A program made the position numbers and the translations under genes. Below the pieces are notes generated by a model that was not told where the DNA came from, ran no database searches, and saw only the letters and a program-made list of their open reading frames with translations. From NCBI RefSeq assembly GCF_007830515.1, contig NZ_VLKT01000021.1, positions 57,493 through 121,492 of the forward strand: DNA of 64,000 nt. Reading direction: 5' to 3'. This stretch comes from Mesorhizobium tianshanense. Its GTDB lineage: Bacteria; Pseudomonadota; Alphaproteobacteria; Rhizobiales; Rhizobiaceae. Positions 60,036 through 64,000 of this stretch are shown piece after piece. Numbering within the stretch: the first letter of the stretch is position 1; each line of letters begins with the position of its first letter.

Positions 60036-60060
60036 AACGCGCACCTTCGCTCGTGGTTCC
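60036..60060 (-). promoter_or_regulatory. EcfG (RpoE2)-type promoter of the Cys-rich exported protein
   Basis: On the minus strand GGAAC (60060-60056), a 16-base spacer, then CGTT (60039-60036). It is a perfect consensus match and ends 26 bases before the start codon at 60009. Confidence 0.75.
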
Positions 60061-60126
60061 GCAACCTTCAACCGGAGCGGCATCTCTCGCGGGAAGGCTG
60101 TTACGGCGGTGCAATAAGACAGGCGC

Positions 60127-60453
60127 TCACTCCTCCTTCTCCGGCTTGAACCGCTTCACCACCACCTCGAAGACGATGTCCGAGATCCACATCGCCGACA
60201 CGCCGATGAGGAACGCCGCGGCCAGCGTCGTGGTGTCATCGTCGGCCGACGGAACAGACAGGCCGGTGGCACGGAAATATTGCACCACCGGAAGCGTCAG
60301 GTACGCTGCCGCCAGCGCGCCGCAGATCGGCGACGCAACCATCTCGCGGACCTTGTAGCGGTGGCGCGACAAGGCGCGCAAAATGCCGCCGGAAAGGCCG
60401 GCGACCACGACCGGCGCCTTGATGCCGAGCGTATCGAGGAGCTCGTGTATCAT
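60127..60453 (-). CDS. Holin-like membrane protein
   Basis: A 108-residue protein with three hydrophobic segments (residues about 12-28, 45-63, 80-103) and a charged C-terminus (KRFKPEKEE), the general form of phage class I holins. The ATG overlaps the stop of the lipoprotein gene (ATGA). It is the last gene of a tight minus-strand cassette with an N-acetylmuramidase and an Rz/Rz1-like pair, so membrane permeabilisation for lysis is the likely job. Sequence similarity alone does not name the family. Confidence 0.7.
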   Translation of the reverse strand: MIHELLDTLGIKAPVVVAGLSGGILRALSRHRYKVREMVASPICGALAAAYLTLPVVQYFRATGLSVPSADDDTTTLAAAFLIGVSAMWISDIVFEVVVKRFKPEKEE

Positions 60454-60647
60454 GGCCTCCACCCGCACCATCTGGCGCCCTTCCCATTGTAGGCATTCAC
60501 TTCGTCGAGCTCGGGCCGCGTCATGGCGGCGACGACGACCGCGGACGGACGGCGCGGCTCGTTATGGTCGCACCAGACCTGACGCGCCGGCGAAACCGGC
60601 GTTGTGCATCCGGCGAGCAATAGACAGAGGATCAGTGCCTTGCCCAT
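60450..60647 (-). CDS. Rz1-like spanin lipoprotein
   Basis: A 65-residue lipoprotein. The signal MGKALILCLLLAGC holds a lipobox (LAGC) with the modified Cys at residue 14. The mature part is short and has Pro and Arg, as in outer-membrane spanin subunits. It follows GGGAGGCAAT and overlaps the end of the Rz-like gene by 16 bases, the gene arrangement expected for Rz/Rz1 spanins. Confidence 0.7.
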   Translation of the reverse strand: MGKALILCLLLAGCTTPVSPARQVWCDHNEPRRPSAVVVAAMTRPELDEVNAYNGKGARWCGWRP

Positions 60648-60898
60648 CGCATTGCCTCCCGCCGCGCCGCTTCGTCCGGAAGGTCGCGCGCCGCGCGTTC
60701 GGCATCGGTCGCCTCGCGGTCCATTTCGAGGCGATCCTGCGCGGCGGCGAGTTTTTCCGCCGCCTGTTTCGCCGCGTCCTGCTTCGCCCGGCTGATGCCA
60801 CCGGCGACGTAGAGGCCGATGTCGCCGGCCAGCGCGGCGAAGATCGCCATGATCGTCTTGTTGTCGGCGAGCGCGCTCAGCATGGAGAGCACCCACAT
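60632..60898 (-). CDS. Rz-like spanin with coiled coil
   Basis: An 88-residue protein with one N-terminal hydrophobic segment (IMAIFAALAGDIGLYVAGG) followed by a Lys/Glu/Ala/Arg-rich helix (residues about 38-85) likely to form a coiled coil. This is the form of an inner-membrane spanin. The ATG at 60898 follows GGAGGGCAATTGAG. It would pair with the lipoprotein gene that overlaps it to link inner and outer membranes during lysis. Confidence 0.65.
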   Translation of the reverse strand: MWVLSMLSALADNKTIMAIFAALAGDIGLYVAGGISRAKQDAAKQAAEKLAAAQDRLEMDREATDAERAARDLPDEAARREAMRWARH

Positions 60899-60899
60899 C

Positions 60900-61118
60900 T
60901 CAATTGCCCTCCACTGCAGGCTGTTTTCTGACGAGGCCGGCGATGCCGTCGCGGACAACATTCATCAGGATCTTGAGCAGGCTCAGCACCCCGGTGACCT
61001 TGAGCGCTAGGGCGGCGTCGATGCCGAACATCGTCCAGTCGAAACCGACCAGACTGGTAAGCAGCAGGATCAGCACATTGATCAGATTGTGTGCGGCATT
61101 CGTATTGAACCACTTCAT
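60900..61118 (-). CDS. Small membrane protein of the lysis cassette
   Basis: A 72-residue protein with two hydrophobic stretches (LINVLILLLTSLVGFDW and the longer ALALKVTGVLSLLKILMN). It may be a second holin or antiholin. The ATG overlaps the stop of the endolysin gene (ATGA), and the Rz-like gene starts just past its stop, so it is part of the same operon. No family is recognised. Confidence 0.65.
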   Translation of the reverse strand: MKWFNTNAAHNLINVLILLLTSLVGFDWTMFGIDAALALKVTGVLSLLKILMNVVRDGIAGLVRKQPAVEGN

Positions 61119-61933
61119 GGTTTTGCCTTTCGAAACAAAGAGGGGGCCTTTCGAAACAAAGAGAGGATTGCGGCGACCAAGGGGGCCAGGACTGCGGCCC
61201 AGAGTCCGGACCGGTCCGTAGACTTGCCCGGCTCTGCCTTCGGAAGCGAGGGCGTGGGACCGTTCAGTTGCGGAGCCTGTGGGGTCGGGACAGGCGCTGG
61301 CTGTGGAGGCTGCGCTGGGGCAACGGGCTGCCACGGCGTGTCCTTGATGCGCGACCACTTGCGGAACGCGTCGGCAAGCCGGGTGTCGTAGGCGTTCTTC
61401 CTGTAGGACGCGCCATTGTAGCCCTTGGCAAAGCCTGCCCAATCGTGATTGCGCAGTTTGTCGTCGAGCCGGTTCGCGGCGATGAAATTGACCGCCGCCG
61501 CCAGCTGCAGCGCCTCGTCCTCCATCATGGCTTCGACCATGGCCTGCACGGTGAGGAAGCCGGCCGCCTTGAAATTTTCGCCGAGAACCTGGCCGAGACC
61601 CCACGACGCCGATCTGAGCGCCGCGGTCTCGTCGATCGCGCAGGCGGCTTTCAGGCGCGGGTAGCTGTCCCGGGGATAAGGTTTTTCGCCCCAACGGGGA
61701 TAGGCAAGGCCAGCCGCGACAGCTTGCGCCCGCGCCGCCCCCGACAGGTTGCGGAAGAAGACATGCGGCTCGAACAGGATGATCGGCCGGCCCTGGGCGT
61801 CGAAGCCGTGCCCGCCGGTCTCGACATCGAGAAAGGCGTGGATCTCATCCTCGCCGACGCCGATCCTGGCGCCAAGCCTCGGCAGATCGAGATCGTCCAG
61901 GCGCCTGGCGGCGCCCTTGAAAATGGTGTCCAT
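61115..61933 (-). CDS. N-acetylmuramidase endolysin with C-terminal membrane segment
   Basis: A 272-residue protein. The N-terminal 185 residues match the N-acetylmuramidase (DUF3380) domain of phage endolysins. DVETGGHGFDAQGRPIILFE holds the catalytic Glu region, and SWGLGQVLGENFKAAGF is the conserved central loop. A Pro-rich linker (residues about 195-235) leads to a C-terminal hydrophobic segment (LWAAVLAPLVAAILSLF) and a short repeat (LFRKAPSLFRKAKP) made by a duplicated 21-base unit at 61125-61165. The C-terminal anchor is unusual for a soluble endolysin. It starts the lysis cassette on the minus strand. Confidence 0.88.
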   Translation of the reverse strand: MDTIFKGAARRLDDLDLPRLGARIGVGEDEIHAFLDVETGGHGFDAQGRPIILFEPHVFFRNLSGAARAQAVAAGLAYPRWGEKPYPRDSYPRLKAACAIDETAALRSASWGLGQVLGENFKAAGFLTVQAMVEAMMEDEALQLAAAVNFIAANRLDDKLRNHDWAGFAKGYNGASYRKNAYDTRLADAFRKWSRIKDTPWQPVAPAQPPQPAPVPTPQAPQLNGPTPSLPKAEPGKSTDRSGLWAAVLAPLVAAILSLFRKAPSLFRKAKP

Positions 61934-62023
61934 GCTTGTCCTTTCCGCCCTCGCGGGCAGGTTGATGTTTGCGAGCGATTGTGTGAAATGAGACCAAGGG
62001 GGATGACAGGGGAGGATTTGCCC

Positions 62024-62209
62024 ATGTCGCAAGGCGAAGGAACGGCCGCGGCGCGCTGGACGGTGAAGGCCGAACTCCGCGCAGTGGGCCGCGACAAGAC
62101 CCTGCTTGTGGCGCTGGCAGCGGTCGTCTGTCTCTATAGCGGTCTGGTCGCCGGCCCGATCCTCTATGCGTTCCTGGCCATCCAGGGCATGGCGGATTTC
62201 TTCAAGTGA
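62024..62209 (+). CDS. Small membrane protein
   Basis: A 61-residue protein with one or two hydrophobic segments (LLVALAAVVCLYSGLVAGPI and the following ILYAFLAIQ). The ATG follows GGGGAGGA at a good distance, which makes a real gene likely despite its size. It is divergent from the endolysin gene and points towards the small-protein array. No family is recognised. Confidence 0.65.
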   Translation: MSQGEGTAAARWTVKAELRAVGRDKTLLVALAAVVCLYSGLVAGPILYAFLAIQGMADFFK

Positions 62210-62332
62210 CGGTGTCGGGCATTTGAGAACAGCTCCATACGTGTCGCCGCCTGAACCGAAATTGCTTGGCCGGTATGAAACTGCTCCCATGAACCGTTCG
62301 TACCTTGTGGGAGACAAGGTGCGGGAGGGCAC

Positions 62333-62548
62333 GTGACAATCAGGATCAGGCTTCCGGGCGGAACCCTTAAGATCAAGAAAAAAGACGAGCTGCGCCGCCG
62401 CGAGCAAAAGCGCCAGGTTCCGGTCTGGCAGGTCGGAAGTTACTTCATCGTCTGGTGGCCGAGCAGCATGTCGGATCGTCCGTCCTCGATCAAAAAACGC
62501 GGGGCACACGACCGCGCACCGGATGATCCTGACCACGCCCCGCACTGA
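62333..62548 (+). CDS. Small basic protein, array copy 1
   Basis: A 71-residue basic protein and the most diverged of three tandem paralogues. It starts MTIRIRLPGGTLKIKKKDEL and keeps the RQVPVWQVGSYFIVWW core; its C-terminal third is different. The GTG start follows GGGAGGGCAC. An inverted repeat CCTTGT-N5-ACAAGG (62303-62319) lies just upstream, where the other two copies have a different module. The family is not recognised; the many Arg and Lys residues and the Trp-Trp pair suggest a nucleic-acid or membrane-surface partner. Confidence 0.65.
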   Translation: MTIRIRLPGGTLKIKKKDELRRREQKRQVPVWQVGSYFIVWWPSSMSDRPSSIKKRGAHDRAPDDPDHAPH

Positions 62549-62604
62549 CGTTCGCGCCGGCTTCCTTTCGGAAATAGCCCCCAGAAATAGTCAAGGATCG
62601 GCCA

Positions 62605-62625
62605 TTGACTCTTCCGCAACGGAAG
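62605..62625 (+). promoter_or_regulatory. Conserved upstream module of array copy 2
   Basis: TTGACT (62605-62610) is followed at once by the inverted repeat CTTCCGCAACGGAAG (62611-62625). The same order occurs before copy 3 at 62929-62949. TTGACT could be a -35 element and the inverted repeat an operator. Confidence 0.5.
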
Positions 62626-62663
62626 CTCTCTTATTGCTGCGTTGCACAATGGGGTTGGGAGCA

Positions 62664-62864
62664 ATGGCAGTGCGTATCAGGTTGCCGGGCGGCACCTTGA
62701 AGATGAAGATTTATCGTGAATTGCGCGCCCGCGAGCGCGAGCGCCGCGTACCTGTCGTCAAGATCGGTTCGGTCTATTTAACCTGGTGGTCGAACAGTCG
62801 GCCTCCTTTGAACGACCAACTGGGTGCGCCCGACGATCCTGACCGGCCCAAGCCAACGCCTTGA
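62664..62864 (+). CDS. Small basic protein, array copy 2
   Basis: A 66-residue paralogue. MAVRIRLPGGTLKMKIYREL is followed by RARERERRVPVVKIGSVYL and WWSNS, nearly the same as copy 3. It has a variable acidic/Pro-rich end (GAPDDPDRPKPTP). The ATG follows TTGGGAGCA. The upstream TTGACT plus inverted repeat is shared with copy 3, so the pair arose by tandem duplication of about 340 bases including the promoter. No function is assigned. Confidence 0.75.
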   Translation: MAVRIRLPGGTLKMKIYRELRARERERRVPVVKIGSVYLTWWSNSRPPLNDQLGAPDDPDRPKPTP

Positions 62865-62928
62865 GCCTCATCGGGCGCCTGCGCTCAAATCCTTCCGGAA
62901 ATAGTCAGAAAATCTCGCCCATCGGCTG

Positions 62929-62949
62929 TTGACTCTTCCGCAAGGGAAG
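62929..62949 (+). promoter_or_regulatory. Conserved upstream module of array copy 3
   Basis: TTGACT (62929-62934) and CTTCCGCAAGGGAAG (62935-62949); the inverted repeat has one mismatch relative to copy 2. The flanking CTCTAATTGCTGCATTGCAC also matches copy 2 closely, so the conservation covers about 70 bases. Confidence 0.5.
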
Positions 62950-63005
62950 TTCTCTAATTGCTGCATTGCACATCAATCTTGCGTTGCACGGCGGGAATTG
63001 AACCG

Positions 63006-63182
63006 ATGGCAGTGCGTATCAAATTGCCGGGCGGCACTCTGAAGATGAAAGTCTATCGCGAATTGCGGGGACGGGAACGCGAGCGCCGCGTGCCGGTCAT
63101 GAAGATCGGTTCGCTGTATTTTATCTGGTGGTCGAACAGCCAGCACGGCTCCCACGACAAGCCGCAAAACAGCCATCAGTAG
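63006..63182 (+). CDS. Small basic protein, array copy 3
   Basis: A 58-residue paralogue, starting MAVRIKLPGGTLKMKVYREL and containing GRERERRVPVMKIGSLYF and WWSNS. It ends earlier than copy 2, with a His/Ser/Gln tail. Conservation of the first 45 residues between copies 2 and 3, with mostly conservative or silent differences, indicates selection on the protein. The start is fixed by this similarity. It is the last gene before the IS630-type element. Confidence 0.75.
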   Translation: MAVRIKLPGGTLKMKVYRELRGRERERRVPVMKIGSLYFIWWSNSQHGSHDKPQNSHQ

Positions 63183-63676
63183 GCGTTGCGCCATCCGGCT
63201 GCGTATTGGGCTTCAGCCGAGCGTGGCTTCGGATGCGCAAAAAAGTCGGCAGCCAGATGCGCCAGCAGACGCCGCCCAGATTATCGACCGGCGAGACGGA
63301 AGCCGCTTGGTACAAGTCTATCTGCAGCTCTTTTGCCACAGGCCGTGTCGAGGCAAATGAATTGGAGCGTGAACACCCTACCGTCACGCTTGCAAAGCGC
63401 CGCCGCTTGCCGCAAATGATGGGGTTGGGCCAAGAGGATCGCCAGACCGTGAATACGGACTTGCCGAGAGAGAGAATACCAACCTGCGATTTTCGGTCCA
63501 GGCGATCGACAATCGGCGAATTCCTATGGCTTTGATGCAGAAGAATGACGAGAGCGAGGCAAAGAAAGCCTTCGATGATCTCTGTGCCCACTTCTACTGG
63601 CGACACCTATTCCCTTGTGATGGAGGTAACATCATCGTCGACCGGCCGCGGCTGAGACCGCTAAAGCGTGTCGCGA
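63183..63676. other. Region without a supported gene, left flank of an IS element
   Basis: About 494 bases between array copy 3 and the transposase stop. A short frame from 63526 to about 63705 runs into the IS end and might be a gene cut by the insertion. The boundary of the IS is probably near 63660, where TA precedes AAGCGTGTCGCG, but the other end is outside the window, so the terminal repeat cannot be checked. Confidence 0.4.
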
Positions 63677-64000
63677 TTAATCGGCCTCATATCCAGCAGC
63701 TTTGAAGAAGTTTCGGCACTGAGTGGGGTCGAAGAGGTCGCAGATGTCGCCGAGCGCATGGCAGAGCGCCTCGAAGGTTCTGGCCGCCTTCTTGCGCAGC
63801 AGCGTCTTGAGCTTCGAGAAAGCCATTTCGATCGGGTTGAGATCAGGTGAGTATGGCGGCAGGAACAGCATCCATGCGCCGCGTCGGCGCACCAGTTCGT
63901 GGGCCCGCTCGCTCTTGTGGAACCCGACATTGTCGAGGATGACGACATCGCCGGGCTCAAGTTCGGGCGCCAGTTGCGTCTCGACCCAGCTCTCGAAGCG
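63677..64000 (-). mobile_element. IS630-family transposase, C-terminal part (runs off the right edge)
   Basis: The C-terminal 107 residues of a DDE transposase of the IS630/Tc1 type. VVILDNVGFHKS holds the second catalytic Asp and LPPYSPDLNPIEMAFSKLK the catalytic Glu. The tail (CRNFFKAAGYEAD) is a typical IS630 end. The N-terminal half, the first Asp and the right terminal repeat lie outside the window. The visible part has no frameshift. It marks the right side of the accessory segment that holds the lysis cassette and the small-protein array. Confidence 0.9.

Noticed and set aside
62605..62650. EcfG promoter in front of array copy 2
   Set aside because: A GGAAG and CGTT are present, but the fifth base is wrong and the spacer is 14 bases, and copy 3 has CATT. 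It does not fit the consensus.
63128..63535. A 135-codon plus-strand frame after array copy 3
   Set aside because: It starts inside copy 3 in another frame and has no domain, ribosome binding site or periodic composition that supports coding.

Overview
The window looks like chromosome or megaplasmid from a GC-rich alphaproteobacterium of the Rhizobiales, most likely Mesorhizobium or a close relative. This is inferred from gene content: many sugar and amine ABC importers with LacI, GntR and AraC regulators, a Rieske/desaturase pair like rhizopine MocD/MocE, DUF3175, DUF1236 and DUF2934 proteins, GGAAC-N16/17-CGTT promoters of the EcfG type, and rhizobial intergenic palindromes. No rRNA, tRNA or CRISPR was seen.

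Layout. 0-3 kb: a LacI regulator and an MFS carrier. 3-6 kb: a stress-type DUF3175 gene, a small exported protein, and a Crp/Fnr regulator two bases upstream of a membrane adenylate cyclase. 6-14 kb: a sugar or sugar-acid catabolic locus with two nearly duplicate FCD-GntR regulators, two dehydrogenases, a CUT2 sugar importer and an SDR. 14-22.4 kb: an AraC regulator and a molybdenum-hydroxylase operon (CoxG, CoxM, CoxS, a large subunit split into two genes, CoxD, CoxE, and an amidohydrolase). 22.5-26.7 kb: a DHA2 efflux pump and a two-gene unit of an ornithine-cyclodeaminase-like protein and a HAL-family lyase whose MIO triad is altered. 26.7-42 kb: one long minus-strand catabolic cluster. It holds a CUT1-type importer with two dissimilar ATPases, a Gfo/Idh/MocA dehydrogenase, an IolE/MocC-like isomerase, a CUT2 importer, a DUF4432 protein, a MocD-like oxygenase with its Rieske ferredoxin, a PanB-like protein and PurU. 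A LacI gene is divergent from it.

43-47.5 kb: a haem/iron uptake locus (HmuT-like binding protein, TonB-dependent receptor, siderophore-interacting reductase) with an IRO-type box between divergent genes. 47.6-56 kb: a minus-strand operon combining a YegW/YegU/YegV-like trio (GntR-UTRA, ADP-ribosylglycohydrolase, PfkB kinase) with a spermidine/putrescine-type ABC importer and a two-subunit aconitase X. 56-60 kb: small exported proteins, two of them behind EcfG-type promoters. 60-62 kb: a compact phage-type lysis cassette with no structural phage genes. 62.3-63.2 kb: three tandem copies of a small basic protein, two with a conserved upstream module. The right edge enters an IS630-family transposase.

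The strongest candidates for undescribed biology are: the YegUVW-aconitase X-ABC operon (47.6-56 kb); the importer whose two ATPases appear to be degenerate at one composite site (36-38 kb); the demethylation-type MocDE-PanB-PurU cluster (26.7-36 kb); the split molybdenum hydroxylase (17.1-19.5 kb); and the small-protein array beside the lysis cassette (60-63.2 kb).
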